A DNA stretch of 64,000 nt from Neorhizobium galegae bv. orientalis str. HAMBI 540 (GTDB taxonomy: Bacteria; Pseudomonadota; Alphaproteobacteria; Rhizobiales; Rhizobiaceae): contig NZ_HG938353.1 of assembly GCF_000731315.1 (NCBI RefSeq), positions 3,162,001 to 3,226,000 of the forward strand. The letters are read 5' to 3'. The notes under the pieces are model-generated. The model searched no databases, was not told the DNA's origin, and saw only the letters and a list, made by a program, of their open reading frames with translations. This document shows positions 16,265-25,835 of this stretch, piece after piece (the first letter of the stretch is position 1; the number at the start of each line of letters is the position of its first letter). The position numbers and the translations under genes are program-made.

Positions 16265-17581
16265 TTATTTAGCCTCGGCTTGGCGGAGAAGATCACGCCA
16301 GAGAGCAACCAGTTCGGAGTCTCCAGTGTCGTGCGTGGGCTTCAGCCGCACGGCGGTATGCACCAGAACGAGATGGGTAGCCGGATCGATGAAGATGCGC
16401 TGCCCTTCGACACCCTCCATAACAAAAGTCCGACGCGGCGCAGGCATCAGCCAGACTAGGTAGCCATAACCCCAAGGATGCGGGCCTTGCTCGATGGCAA
16501 GGGGAGAGCCAGCCATCACCGGCTGCGTGGCGTCCAGAACCCACTGCCTCGGTACGATCTGCCTGCCATTCCAAGCGCCGTCCTGCGCGAGCATCTGTCC
16601 GAAGCGCGCGTAGTCCCTTGCCGTTGCGTTGAAGCAGCAATAGGCGATTTCCTGACCGTTGTGATCGACGACCCAGTTTGCGTCAGCCTCCGCCCCCATC
16701 GGTTGCCAGATGCGGCTCTGAAGATAATCTGCCAGCGTCATGTGCGTGGCCTGGGCCAGGACGAGGCCCAGCACCTCCGGATTGACATTCGCGTAGTGCC
16801 AGAGCGTTCCAGGTGGGGCGGCACGGACGTTGAACTGCGACACGGCTTGAATTGTCGACTGGCTGGATGGGGTAAACAGCATCCGGGTGAGCTTTGCGTC
16901 GTCATCGGAACCGCCGTAATCCTGGCCGAACCGGATGCCGGAACTCATTTGCAGCAACGCGCGGATCGGCGTCTGTCCCAAGACGGTGCCCGTCAGTGCC
17001 TGCACATAGGTTTGCGCGAGGTCGTCGACGGAATGAATGGCACCTTCGTCGATCGCGATACCAATCAACATCCCCGTGATCGTCTTCGCCATGGACTGCG
17101 AATAGAAGCGGTCGTGGTCTGTGCGAGCGTATTGATAATGCTCGAACAGGATTGTGTCGTCCTGAATGATGAGCAGGCTGGTCGTGGGATTGCGGTCGAG
17201 ATAGTCTTGCAGAGTGTGTGCTTGCCCTTGGAAGGCGTAAGTCAGCGCCAGTTCTTGCGGCGCGCGGCGCAGGAGCGAAGGCCTATCGGCGGCTACGCGG
17301 TGCGTCGGATCGAGTTGATCAGCGTGGCTATAATTGCCGACCATATTCGATTGCTTTTTGAGCGGAGGCCCGATCGGATAACCAAAGGTCTCCCCGTATG
17401 CAGAGGCGTCTGGACCGGCTGGAGAAAAGACCGGGCTGGCGTCTCGCGCTGAAACTGCAATCGTTGGCCCGAGAAGAAACAGTAAAGCGAAAGCGAGCGC
17501 CTTCAAAAATTGCCTATCGGGAAATGAGGTAGCTTCTTGATTATCATTACCTCCCGGCCGTGCTGTAGATTGCGCTGGCAT
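16265..17581 (-). CDS. Serine hydrolase, class C beta-lactamase fold
   Basis: This ~438-aa protein has an N-terminal hydrophobic segment (about 26-45, signal or anchor). The catalytic core has the SxxK motif SMAK (S163, K166) and the YxN motif YAN (Y263-N265), the nucleophile/base pair of class C beta-lactamase-like and DD-peptidase-like esterases. The third motif, usually HTG or KTG, is not obvious; VEGVEG takes that place. That argues for an esterase or 6-aminohexanoate-hydrolase-like activity rather than a resistance enzyme. The start at 17581 has a weak ribosome binding site, so the exact N-terminus is unsure. Confidence 0.82.
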   Translation of the reverse strand: MPAQSTARPGGNDNQEATSFPDRQFLKALAFALLFLLGPTIAVSARDASPVFSPAGPDASAYGETFGYPIGPPLKKQSNMVGNYSHADQLDPTHRVAADRPSLLRRAPQELALTYAFQGQAHTLQDYLDRNPTTSLLIIQDDTILFEHYQYARTDHDRFYSQSMAKTITGMLIGIAIDEGAIHSVDDLAQTYVQALTGTVLGQTPIRALLQMSSGIRFGQDYGGSDDDAKLTRMLFTPSSQSTIQAVSQFNVRAAPPGTLWHYANVNPEVLGLVLAQATHMTLADYLQSRIWQPMGAEADANWVVDHNGQEIAYCCFNATARDYARFGQMLAQDGAWNGRQIVPRQWVLDATQPVMAGSPLAIEQGPHPWGYGYLVWLMPAPRRTFVMEGVEGQRIFIDPATHLVLVHTAVRLKPTHDTGDSELVALWRDLLRQAEAK

Positions 17582-17662
17582 GTGCCATCTTTCGTCGTAG
17601 ATTCTGCGGCATTTTAAGCGGCACCAAATCCCCCATGGCAATGTCGCCGCCTGCCCAATACT

Positions 17663-17902
17663 TCACCAAAAGCCGTCAAAGAGCGATATCAACAGCGCAA
17701 CCATTGCGACCCACCAGACGAGAAGGACGAGGACTTTGAGTTCCGCTCGCATTGCGTCGCGTTTAGAGATGACATGATTGAGGCTTTCGCGCGCGTCACT
17801 CACTGCTCTTTCGAGATTTGCACCGCGCGTATCCCTTTTAGGGCCAAGCGCACTTGCAAGGCCACAGCCAAGCAAAAGGACAAAAACGAATAGATAGGTC
17901 AT
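17663..17902 (-). CDS. Small membrane protein with two helices
   Basis: This predicted 79-aa protein has a hydrophobic segment at 2-20, a charged helical middle (about 21-54, rich in Arg, Glu and Asp) and a second hydrophobic segment at 56-76. The ATG at 17902 is preceded by a weak AGGGCG site. It lies upstream of the serine hydrolase on the same strand. It has no recognised family; the two-helix layout is the only evidence. Confidence 0.5.
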   Translation of the reverse strand: MTYLFVFVLLLGCGLASALGPKRDTRGANLERAVSDARESLNHVISKRDAMRAELKVLVLLVWWVAMVALLISLFDGFW

Positions 17903-18342
17903 CGCCCTGTTTCCCAATTCGGAAGATAGCGAAATAAATTGACTCTCAGGTTCTCGCGTCAACTGCCGATCAAGCGTTATTGATCGGACTGGATGAGAAC
18001 CATTGGCGCAACGCAGCCGCCGGAGGTCCTGAATGGATACGGCCGTCGGCCCGCAGAAACTTCTCAGACCGCTCGCACTTCGGCAAGTCGCTTGACCGCG
18101 TAGTCGTCCTGCCAGCAGACGGCGGCTTCCCATGCGGCTGACGCTTGCGCGGCGACGTCATGCGCGCCATCGTCGAGATCGGCGGCGTTGTCGGGTAGTA
18201 CTAGGTCAAGGTCGGGGACATCGAGATGCGACCGCCAATTTCATTCCCGGAAGGACTGGTAGTATTTGCTACATAGTTCCGCAGATTTTGCCGCACTGTT
18301 TCGCGTCTCCAAACGGAACTGCCCGGTAACTGAAGGGCCGGC
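17903..18342. other. 440-bp stretch without a supported gene
   Basis: No start codon with a ribosome binding site and no family signature was found. A minus-strand open stretch ends at a stop at 18064 and reads as an acidic segment up to about 18245 without a usable start, so it may be the remnant of a lost gene. The GGDEF/EAL gene ends at its right edge. Confidence 0.4.
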
Positions 18343-20553
18343 CTATGCCGCCCCGCTCATCCCGCCCGGCAGGCGGTTGCCGCGGTAGATGATGTCGATC
18401 TGTTCCGAGGACATCGGCTTGCCGAACAGATAGCCCTGCAGCTCGTCGCAGCCGGTCAGGCGCAGTTGCAACGCCTGTGCCTCAGTTTCGACGCCCTCGG
18501 CCGTGACCGGGATTTCCAGCGAGCGGGCGAGAGCCACGGTCGCCTGAAGAAGATCGACGGCGCGGCCGCCCTCTTCCAGCGCGTGCACCAGCGACTTGTC
18601 TATCTTCATCCGGTCGAAGCCGAACTGGCGCAGGTAACCGACGCTCGAAAAGCCGGCGCCGAAATCGTCGAGCGCGATCTTCACCCCGAGCTGCTTCAGC
18701 TTGGCAAGAGCGGCCCGGGCGCGTTCCGGGTTCTGAATGAAATAACCCTCGGTCATTTCGAGCGTGATGCGTGAGGGATCGGCGGCGGTCTTGCGGAACA
18801 CCGAGGCGACATGCAGGGCAAATGCCGGATCGCGGAACTGGCCGGGCGAGATGTTGACCGCGAGCTTCAGCTCCGGCCACAGCGTCAGCGTCTCGCAGGC
18901 GCGGTGGAGCACGAACAGGCCGAGCTGATCGATGAGCCCGGTCGATTCGGCGATCGGGATGAAGATGTCGGGCGATACCGGGCCATAACCGGTGCGGTTC
19001 CAGCGCGCCAGCGCCTCGATGCCGATGATCCGCCAGGTCCTGGCATCCACCACAGGCTGATAGACGATGGTCAGTTCGCGGCGCTCGATGGCGATCCTGA
19101 GATCGATTTCCAGCATGTTGCGCTCTTCGCGCTCGGCATCCATTTCCGGCTGATAATATTCGGTCCGGCCCCGGCCAGTTTCCTTGGCGTGATACATCGC
19201 CATGTCGGAACGCCGCACCAATTCCTCGCCGGAGACCTTGCCGCGTGGCGAAACGGCGACGCCGATACAGGTGCCGATCGTCGCGACCCGTTCGCCGATC
19301 ACGAAGGGTTCGTCGAAGAAACCGAGAATGCGGTCGCTCAGCGTATCCACTACCCTTCCGATGTCCGTGCTGGCCAGCGCGATGGCGAATTCGTCGCCAC
19401 CGACGCGGGCAAGGGTCGCCGTATCGCCGACCAGCGTCTTGAGGCCGGCCGCGACGCCGCGGATCAGCTTGTCGCCGGTGCCGTGGCCATAGGCGTCGTT
19501 GACTTCCTTGAAGCCGTCGAGATCGAGATAGAGCAGCGCCACGTCATGGTTGCTGCGGCGGCTCTGCACCACCAAGGCATCGAGCGCGGCAAAGAAGCCG
19601 GCGCGGTTCAGGAGCCCGCTCAACCGGTCGCTCATGGCCAGATGCCGCGCCGCCGCCTCGTCCGCCGTCAGCCGATTGAGCGTATTGCTGCCGCTGACGA
19701 AGAGGAGGAGGAAAAACAGGCCGACCATCGCAAGCGCGCAATAGACCAGCGGCCGGACCTGGGCGTAACCCATGTCGCCAGGCCTGCGGGGATGCCAGAC
19801 GAGCCGCTGCAGCACCCTGCCGTGGATATTGCGGATCTCCACCATGTTCAAAACGGCATCGGAGGCGCTCGCGAAACGAAGCCCGTCGAGGACGTAGGTT
19901 TCGGAGAGCTTCCGAACCTTGGCCTCGTCGAGATGCCGGGCGAAGACCAGGAAGCGGCGGTTTGCGACCGGCTGATCGAGCTGTCCCGATTTCTGCCGGA
20001 TCAGGGCCACCCCGACGGCCGCGACACCCTTTTTGGTCTGGACGAAACTGACTGCCTCCGGCACGCTTTCGGCGCCGGCGGAACTCGCCTTGTCGAACAG
20101 CGTCCAGAGCGAAGTGTCGAAATAGTCACGTGGCGACCAGTTGACGGGCGCGCCGTCCTGATAGGCCATCAGCACGTTCTGGTTCATGCCCATGACGATG
20201 GCAATGTCGAAGAGATCGCTGTTGGCGGTCATGTCGCCATAGTTGCTGGCGACCCAGGCCTTGTCATCCGCATAGACGGATTGGGCGGCGTCGTCCCAGG
20301 CAGCGTAATCGTTCAGCGTCGCGTGCAACTGCTCCCGGAACGTCTGGATCGCGCCTGATGTCGTTTCCTGGGAGCGCGCTTCATCGAGACGATTGGCGTA
20401 ATCGGCGATGCGGTCGATAGCTGTCAGGATGAAGATCGTCACCAGCACCACGACCACCGCGAAGACAAGCAGCATCGACGTCACGGCGTAGCGACGACCA
20501 AGTGTTGCGGAGCGGCGGAAGCGAGACGGAAGAAGCCGCATCGAAGACCTCAT
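18343..20553 (-). CDS. Membrane GGDEF-EAL protein with CHASE4-like sensor
   Basis: This 736-aa protein has a first membrane helix (about 24-46), a periplasmic CHASE4-like domain (about 50-265), a second helix (268-288), a GGDEF domain with intact RVGGDEF (motif 385-389), and an EAL domain with intact EAL (513-515), DDFGAGFSS and AEGVETEAQ. Both synthesis and breakdown of cyclic di-GMP are therefore possible. The RxxD inhibitory site normally placed just before GGDEF is missing (LVGD in that region), so product inhibition is unlikely. The net activity cannot be read from sequence. A PilZ receptor gene occurs at 55.7 kb. Confidence 0.93.
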   Translation of the reverse strand: MRSSMRLLPSRFRRSATLGRRYAVTSMLLVFAVVVVLVTIFILTAIDRIADYANRLDEARSQETTSGAIQTFREQLHATLNDYAAWDDAAQSVYADDKAWVASNYGDMTANSDLFDIAIVMGMNQNVLMAYQDGAPVNWSPRDYFDTSLWTLFDKASSAGAESVPEAVSFVQTKKGVAAVGVALIRQKSGQLDQPVANRRFLVFARHLDEAKVRKLSETYVLDGLRFASASDAVLNMVEIRNIHGRVLQRLVWHPRRPGDMGYAQVRPLVYCALAMVGLFFLLLFVSGSNTLNRLTADEAAARHLAMSDRLSGLLNRAGFFAALDALVVQSRRSNHDVALLYLDLDGFKEVNDAYGHGTGDKLIRGVAAGLKTLVGDTATLARVGGDEFAIALASTDIGRVVDTLSDRILGFFDEPFVIGERVATIGTCIGVAVSPRGKVSGEELVRRSDMAMYHAKETGRGRTEYYQPEMDAEREERNMLEIDLRIAIERRELTIVYQPVVDARTWRIIGIEALARWNRTGYGPVSPDIFIPIAESTGLIDQLGLFVLHRACETLTLWPELKLAVNISPGQFRDPAFALHVASVFRKTAADPSRITLEMTEGYFIQNPERARAALAKLKQLGVKIALDDFGAGFSSVGYLRQFGFDRMKIDKSLVHALEEGGRAVDLLQATVALARSLEIPVTAEGVETEAQALQLRLTGCDELQGYLFGKPMSSEQIDIIYRGNRLPGGMSGAA

Positions 20554-20602
20554 GAAGTCCTACATCTTTCGCGGGTATTCCTTCAGATAGGGTTAAAAGA
20601 GG

Positions 20603-20634
20603 AAGGCCGGCGCTCGCACTTGAGCGCCGGCCTT
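20603..20634 (-). terminator. Rho-independent terminator of metNIQ
   Basis: A perfect 13-bp stem (20603-20615 with 20622-20634) has a 6-nt loop, and CTCTTTT follows on the minus strand. It is 24 bp past the metQ stop. Confidence 0.8.
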
Positions 20635-20657
20635 CAAGAATTTTCGAAAACTCGATA

Positions 20658-21434
20658 TTACCAGGCCGCGATCACGGCGCCCTTGAACTGGGTGTTGACG
20701 AAGTCCTTCACCGGAGCGCTGTGATAGGCTTCCACGAGCGTCTTGACCCAGGCCGCATCCTTGTCCTTGGACTTGACGGCGATGACGTTGATGTAAGGGG
20801 CCTTTTCGCCTTCCTTGGCAATCGGATCGGTCTTCGGGTTGAGGCCGGCTTCCAATGCGTAGTTGGTGTTGATGACCGAGGCGTCGACATCGTCGAGCGA
20901 GCGCGGCAGCTGGGCGGCGTCAAGCTCGGCAAACTCGATTTTCTTAACGTTTTCGGTGACGTCGGCCGGGCCGATCTTCAGGCCCTTGGCGGCGTTGACC
21001 TTGATGAGGCCCTGGTCGGCGAGGATGAGCAGCGCACGGCCGCCATTGGTCGGATCGTTGGGAATGGCGACGGTGGCGCCCTGCTTCAGGTCGGCAAGGC
21101 TCTTCACCTTCTTGGAATAGACGCCCATCGGGAAGTTGACGGTCTGCGCGACGCTGACGATGTCGAACTTGCGATCCTTGACCTGGTTGTCGAGATAAGG
21201 CTGGTGCTGGAAGGAATTGGCGTTGAGTTCGCCATCGGCCAGCGCCTGGTTCGGCACGACGTAGTCGGAGAATTCGAGGATCTGGATGTTGAGGCCCTTG
21301 GTGGCCGCGACTTCCTTCACCTTTTCCATGATCTGGGCATGCGGGCCGGGGGTGACGCCGATCTTGATGTCTTCGGCAAGCGCCGGGCCGGCAGCGAAGG
21401 CGGCGAGTGCCGCCGCGATGATGAGCTTCTTCAT
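20658..21434 (-). CDS. metQ: Methionine ABC transporter, substrate-binding protein
   Basis: This 258-aa NlpA/MetQ family protein has a signal peptide of about 20 residues (cleavage after ALA). There is no lipobox Cys, so it should be a soluble periplasmic protein rather than a lipoprotein. The mature start IKIGVTPGPHAQIMEKV and the NSFQHQPYLDNQ segment are family hallmarks and bind D/L-methionine. The start at 21434 follows AAGGAGAC. It is the last gene of metN-metI-metQ and ends at a strong terminator. Confidence 0.92.
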   Translation of the reverse strand: MKKLIIAAALAAFAAGPALAEDIKIGVTPGPHAQIMEKVKEVAATKGLNIQILEFSDYVVPNQALADGELNANSFQHQPYLDNQVKDRKFDIVSVAQTVNFPMGVYSKKVKSLADLKQGATVAIPNDPTNGGRALLILADQGLIKVNAAKGLKIGPADVTENVKKIEFAELDAAQLPRSLDDVDASVINTNYALEAGLNPKTDPIAKEGEKAPYINVIAVKSKDKDAAWVKTLVEAYHSAPVKDFVNTQFKGAVIAAW

Positions 21435-21512
21435 AAGTGTCTCCTTGGGTTCGTTTTTATACACGCCAGTCTTCTTGAATGTGTGTCTTGGGAGGCTGGT
21501 ATTGCGGAAAAA

Positions 21513-22181
21513 TCAGGTCTTTCGGTTGCGCTTGTCGAAGCGGCGGGCGAGCGCATCGCCGGTGCTCTGGATCGCCTGGACGAGCACGATCAGCACCACG
21601 ACGACGGCGAGCATCACATCCGGCATGAAGCGCTGGTAGCCGTAGCGGATGCCGAGATCGCCCAAGCCCCCGCCGCCGACCGCGCCGACCATGGCCGAAT
21701 AACCGACCAGGCTGACGAGGGTGAGCGTCAGGGCCAGCGTCAGGCCCGGCTTGGCCTCGGCGAGCAGCACCTTGAAGACGATCTGCAGCGGCGTCGCGCC
21801 CATCGCGCGGGCGGCCTCGATCAGGCCCTTGTCGACCTCGCGGATCGCCGCTTCCGCAAGGCGGGCGACGAAGGGAATGGTCGCCACAGTCAGCGGCACG
21901 ATCGCCGCATAGGTGCCGATCGAGGTGCCGGTAATGAAGCGCGTGAACGGGATGATCGCCACGACCAGGATGATGAACGGCGTCGAGCGCGCTGCATTGA
22001 CGACCGCGCCGATGATGCGGTTGGTGACCGGTGCGGGAAAAAGCTCGCCCTTGCCGCTGGTCGCCAGGAACACGCCGATCGGCAGGCCGATCAGTGCGCC
22101 GATCAGGCCGGCGACCGCAACCATCTGCAGCGTCTGGCCGAGCGCTTTCAGGAGCAGGTTGAAGAGCATGTCAGGCGACAT
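21513..22181 (-). CDS. metI: Methionine ABC transporter, permease
   Basis: This 222-aa inner-membrane permease has five to six hydrophobic helices and the EAA coupling loop [22 protein letters not shown] that contacts MetN. The last part ([26 protein letters not shown]) matches the MetI family. The start at 22181 overlaps the end of metN by 11 nt; the ATG at 22169 is a possible shorter start. Its position between metN and metQ fixes the role. Confidence 0.93.
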   Translation of the reverse strand: MSPDMLFNLLLKALGQTLQMVAVAGLIGALIGLPIGVFLATSGKGELFPAPVTNRIIGAVVNAARSTPFIILVVAIIPFTRFITGTSIGTYAAIVPLTVATIPFVARLAEAAIREVDKGLIEAARAMGATPLQIVFKVLLAEAKPGLTLALTLTLVSLVGYSAMVGAVGGGGLGDLGIRYGYQRFMPDVMLAVVVVLIVLVQAIQSTGDALARRFDKRNRKT

Positions 22182-23271
22182 AACCGAGCACCTCCGTGGA
22201 AAGGCCGGTTGCGGCATAGAAGCGCGCGGCGCGCTCCGTGACGGCAGGATCGGCCGGATAGGCGACGACCAGCGAGCCATAGGGCTCGCCGGCGATCTCC
22301 TCGATCGTGCCGGCAAGGATGTTGACGTCGGCGCCGAGTTCGGTGACCAGCCGGGCGGTCAGCGGCTGGAAGGCCGTCGAGCCGAAGAAGATCAGCCGCA
22401 CCAGCACCCGGTCGCCGACAGACGGTTGCGGCTTCAGGTTCGAGCGGATCCACTCCGGCAGGTTGGTGCCGAGTGCTGCCGACAGAAGCGAGCGGGTCGT
22501 CTCATGCTTGGCGCCGGTAAAGACGTCGAAGGTGCGGCCGGCCTCGACGATCCTGCCGCGGTCGATCACCGCCACGTCTGAGGCGATGGTCTTCACCACC
22601 TCCATCTCGTGGGTGATCAGCAGCACGGTGAGGCCAAGTTCGGCATTGATGCGCTTCAGGAGCGCCAGGATCGACTGCGTGGTTTCCGGATCGAGCGCCG
22701 AGGTCGCCTCGTCGGAGAGCAGCAGTTTCGGCGAAGTGGCGAGCGCCCGGGCAATGCCGATACGCTGCTTCTGGCCGCCGGAGAGCTCGGCCGGATAGCG
22801 ATCCGACTTGTCGCCAAGGCCAACCAGATCGATCAGCGGCACCACTTTGTCCCGGATTGCCTTGGCGGAAAGGCCGGCGATCTCGAGCGGCAGGGCGACG
22901 TTTTCGAAGGCGGTGCGTGAGGAAAGAAGGTTGAAGTGCTGGAAGATCATGCCGACCTGACGGCGCAGATCCCGCAACCCGTTTTCCGACAGGGCGCCCA
23001 CTTCGACACCGTCGACGACGACGCGGCCGGAGGTCGCTTTTTCCAACCCGTTGACGAGGCGGATCAACGTCGACTTGCCGGCGCCTGAACGGCCGATGAT
23101 GCCGGTGATCGCGCCACGCGCGACCGAAAGATCGATGCCGTCGAGCGCGGTGAACTGGCTCTTGTCGTCAGCACCGCCGAACCGCTTGGTTACCGCCTCG
23201 AACGCCACCATCGGCCTTTCGGCAGCCAAGGGAGACGGCGCGGTTTCGACCGCAGTATGAAGGAATGTCAT
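22171..23271 (-). CDS. metN: Methionine ABC transporter, ATPase
   Basis: This 366-aa protein has Walker [10 protein letters not shown] (60-68), ABC signature LSGGQKQR (163-170), Walker B LLLSDE (183-188), the switch His in LLITHEME, and a C-terminal NIL domain (about 280-355) that binds methionine and inhibits transport. The N-terminal ~20 residues precede the usual start ([11 protein letters not shown]) and may be dispensable; the ATG at 23271 has GAGAG upstream. It is the first gene of the operon. I saw no SAM riboswitch in its ~250-bp leader. Confidence 0.93.
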   Translation of the reverse strand: MTFLHTAVETAPSPLAAERPMVAFEAVTKRFGGADDKSQFTALDGIDLSVARGAITGIIGRSGAGKSTLIRLVNGLEKATSGRVVVDGVEVGALSENGLRDLRRQVGMIFQHFNLLSSRTAFENVALPLEIAGLSAKAIRDKVVPLIDLVGLGDKSDRYPAELSGGQKQRIGIARALATSPKLLLSDEATSALDPETTQSILALLKRINAELGLTVLLITHEMEVVKTIASDVAVIDRGRIVEAGRTFDVFTGAKHETTRSLLSAALGTNLPEWIRSNLKPQPSVGDRVLVRLIFFGSTAFQPLTARLVTELGADVNILAGTIEEIAGEPYGSLVVAYPADPAVTERAARFYAATGLSTEVLGYVA

Positions 23272-23529
23272 TTCAGCTCTCAGATTTAAGTCGGATCATC
23301 CCGGCGACGGAACACCGGATATTTCATCGCTGTCCAGCTATCGGACGGAGCGGCACATTCGATGACAGGCGACTTTTCGGAGCATCTTGGTCGGTTTTCT
23401 CAAAGGGCAATTTGTAAGGCCGGAGCGGCCTTTTCAATGCCGCATAGATGCCCCGACGCGCCCGCGTTTGACAGGGATGTTTTTTCAATTATCTCGCAAG
23501 GCAGAAAAAATATTCTCGCACTTGCGAAA

Positions 23530-24948
23530 TCAGCCCTGTTTATGGTTGCCCTTCGGGAATAACGAAGCGAGTTCGCGATACCACTTGCCGCTTTTCTTGA
23601 TCGTCCGTTCCTGGGTTTCGTAGTTCACATGCACGAGACCGAACCGCATGCGGTAGCCCTCCGCCCATTCGAAATTGTCCATCAGGCTCCAGGCGAAATA
23701 ACCCTTCATCGGGTAACCGTCCTTGATAAGGTCGGCGACCACCGAGAGGTGCTGGACATAATAGTCCAGACGCGGCTGATCATCCACCTCGCCGTCCACC
23801 GGCTCCATATTGTAGCAGGCGCCGTTCTCGGTGATGTAGCAGTCCGGCAGGTCGTAGCGGCGATAGAGATCCTCGACCAGCTGCTTGAGACCGGGCGCAT
23901 AAACTTCCCAGCCGATATCCGTCTTGACGTCGCTGGCGGGCTTGGCCTCTATCGTCCAGGGGAAATCGCCGCTGCGCGCGGGCTCGTCATGGACGCGGTC
24001 CGGCTTGTAGTAGTTGAGACCCCACCAGTCGAGCTTCTGGTTGATGACCTTCAGATCGCCGTCTTCGACGACCGGCATGCGGTCTCCGAGCGCCTCCAGG
24101 AATTGCTGCGGATATTCGCCCTTGAAGATCGGATCGAAGAAGGCGCCGTTGTGGAACTGGTGGGCGCGCTCGGCAGCTGCGAGATCGGCCGGGCTGTCGG
24201 AGCCGGCGATGATCGATGCGGCGTTGATGACGGTGCCGACCGGCACGTCCGGCGTCACATGCCGGATCGCCTCGACGCCGAGGCCGTGCGCGAGATTGAC
24301 GTGGTGCATGGCGGCAAGCGCCGCCTGCATGTTCTTCTCGCCTGGCGCATGGATGCCGTAGAGGTGGCTGAGCCAGACGATGCACCAAGGCTCGTTGAAG
24401 GTGGCCACCGCATCCAGCCGGTCGCCGAGCCGCGCCATCACCACCTTGGCGTAACGCTGGAAGGCATAGGCCGTCGAGCGCGCCGCCCAGCCACCCTCGC
24501 CCATCAGCGAAAGCGGTAGGTCCCAATGATAGAGCGTCGCATAGGTCTTGATGCCGCGCGCCTTGCAGCCGTCGATGAGGCGATCGTAGAAATCCAGCCC
24601 CTTCTCGTTGATCCGCCCGGTGCCGTCCGGAATGATCCGCGGCCAGGCGATCGAGAACCGGTAGGCTTCGACGCCCATTTCCTTGATGAGATCGAGATCC
24701 TCTTCCCAGCGATTGTAATGATCGCAGGCGACATCGCCGTTGTGCCCCTGATAGACCCGGCCCGGCATCTTCGAGAACGCATCCCAGATCGAGGGCTTTC
24801 GGCCATCCGCCTTGGTGGACCCTTCGATCTGGTAGGAGGCCGTCGCAACGCCCCAGAGGAAATCGCCGGGAAACCCGGCCGCGAATTTTTCGGCGTCGGG
24901 CGTTTTAAGATTGCGAGGCTGGGGATTGCTCATCTTGAGATCGGTCAT
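23530..24948 (-). CDS. Family GH1 beta-glucosidase
   Basis: This 472-aa cytoplasmic retaining glycosidase has the acid/base glutamate in TFNEPW (E186), the nucleophile in ITENG (E374) and the N-terminal FLWGVATASYQIEG signature. It hydrolyses beta-glucosides or related beta-glycosides such as cellobiose. The ATG at 24948 is chosen over TTG at 25011; the ribosome binding site is weak, so ATG at 24933 is possible. No transporter gene adjoins it. A LacI-type operator half-matching the consensus lies about 90 bp upstream. Confidence 0.93.
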   Translation of the reverse strand: MTDLKMSNPQPRNLKTPDAEKFAAGFPGDFLWGVATASYQIEGSTKADGRKPSIWDAFSKMPGRVYQGHNGDVACDHYNRWEEDLDLIKEMGVEAYRFSIAWPRIIPDGTGRINEKGLDFYDRLIDGCKARGIKTYATLYHWDLPLSLMGEGGWAARSTAYAFQRYAKVVMARLGDRLDAVATFNEPWCIVWLSHLYGIHAPGEKNMQAALAAMHHVNLAHGLGVEAIRHVTPDVPVGTVINAASIIAGSDSPADLAAAERAHQFHNGAFFDPIFKGEYPQQFLEALGDRMPVVEDGDLKVINQKLDWWGLNYYKPDRVHDEPARSGDFPWTIEAKPASDVKTDIGWEVYAPGLKQLVEDLYRRYDLPDCYITENGACYNMEPVDGEVDDQPRLDYYVQHLSVVADLIKDGYPMKGYFAWSLMDNFEWAEGYRMRFGLVHVNYETQERTIKKSGKWYRELASLFPKGNHKQG

Positions 24949-25039
24949 GAGGATGCCGCCATATCTGTTGCGCGAGGTCTGCCGGACCACCTTTCGCGGC
25001 GGTTTATCCAAGCGGGGCGCAGTTGTACAGATGAGAATT

Positions 25040-25053
25040 CTGAAACGTTGCAG
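25040..25053. promoter_or_regulatory. LacI-type operator candidate before beta-glucosidase
   Basis: CTGAAACGTTGCAG is a near-perfect palindrome with the central AACGTT typical of LacI/GalR family operators. It lies 92 bp upstream of the beta-glucosidase start. Confidence 0.4.
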
Positions 25054-25239
25054 GATCTCCGCCCGCGTCCTGCTCTTTTCGAGAACGACTTACTTCCGGC
25101 AGCGAATTGATTCATCGGCTATCGGATGCCTCTGAGACGTTATTTACCAAAATCCAAGCACCGGCGACCACATCCCATAAGATATATATACCAACCAAAA
25201 TAGATAACCTATGGTAGAGTATCTAACGGAGATTGCCCG

Positions 25240-25800
25240 ATGCCCTTGCCACCGGAATGTTACCCTTTTCTCGGGATGTGCATTTCTTCAAAAATTGATT
25301 TGGGTCTTTTCGTTACGCTTGCGTTGTTTCTTGCAGGACTGCTCATCAATTCCTACATTGAACGAAAGAAAAAGAGGCAAGCAAGAAAGAGTTTTATTAA
25401 GGCGCTCGCGGAAGAAATAAAGCTTAATGTTAGAAGCCTTGAACGGGCGGCCAATGGAATACCATCGAGCTTCGAAATAAACCAATTCATGGCGTTAAAT
25501 AAACGAAATAGGCCATTCCTTACGTTCAGTTATTTTTCAGTTATTTACAATTCTCGGACGGAAGTTCTTCAAGACCTTCCGGATGTCATGATTAAGAACA
25601 TCGTGGAATTTTATGGAAAACTTGCTGATTTGGCGATAGACGTGAGTGCTGTTGACAAGGAGTCCTTTACCCGCATCTCGCAACAGGGGCGCGAAGAGGT
25701 GATGTTTGACATTGTCTCAGACATCCGGGTCGTTCTCCAATTAGGCCTGGCCATCAGCGACTCGATCGAACTTCAACTACTGCCCGATCGGATTTTTTAA
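25240..25800 (+). CDS. Orphan membrane-anchored protein, AT-rich
   Basis: This 186-aa protein has one hydrophobic helix near the N-terminus (about 19-37), a strongly basic stretch (IERKKKRQARKSF) that should stay in the cytoplasm, and a helical cytoplasmic domain to the C-terminus. No family is recognised. Its codon use is visibly AT-richer than its neighbours, and the flanking ~0.3 kb is also AT-rich, which suggests recent acquisition. GGAG lies 8 nt before the ATG. It is divergent from the beta-glucosidase. Layout resembles small phage-defence or regulatory membrane proteins, but that is only a resemblance. Confidence 0.7.
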   Translation: MPLPPECYPFLGMCISSKIDLGLFVTLALFLAGLLINSYIERKKKRQARKSFIKALAEEIKLNVRSLERAANGIPSSFEINQFMALNKRNRPFLTFSYFSVIYNSRTEVLQDLPDVMIKNIVEFYGKLADLAIDVSAVDKESFTRISQQGREEVMFDIVSDIRVVLQLGLAISDSIELQLLPDRIF

Positions 25801-25835
25801 TTGGAAAATTAACGATCAATCACTATATTATAAGC

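Noticed and set aside
23416..23434. AAGGCC/GGCCTT hairpin as terminator of metN or the beta-glucosidase
   Set aside because: The stem is only 6 bp and the T-run is four bases on the strand without an upstream gene.
23272..23529. SAM-II type riboswitch upstream of metN
   Set aside because: Methionine genes of alphaproteobacteria often carry one, but I found no matching stem plus GCTAAAAAG-type core in the minus-strand leader; only a short CCGG...CCGG hairpin is present.
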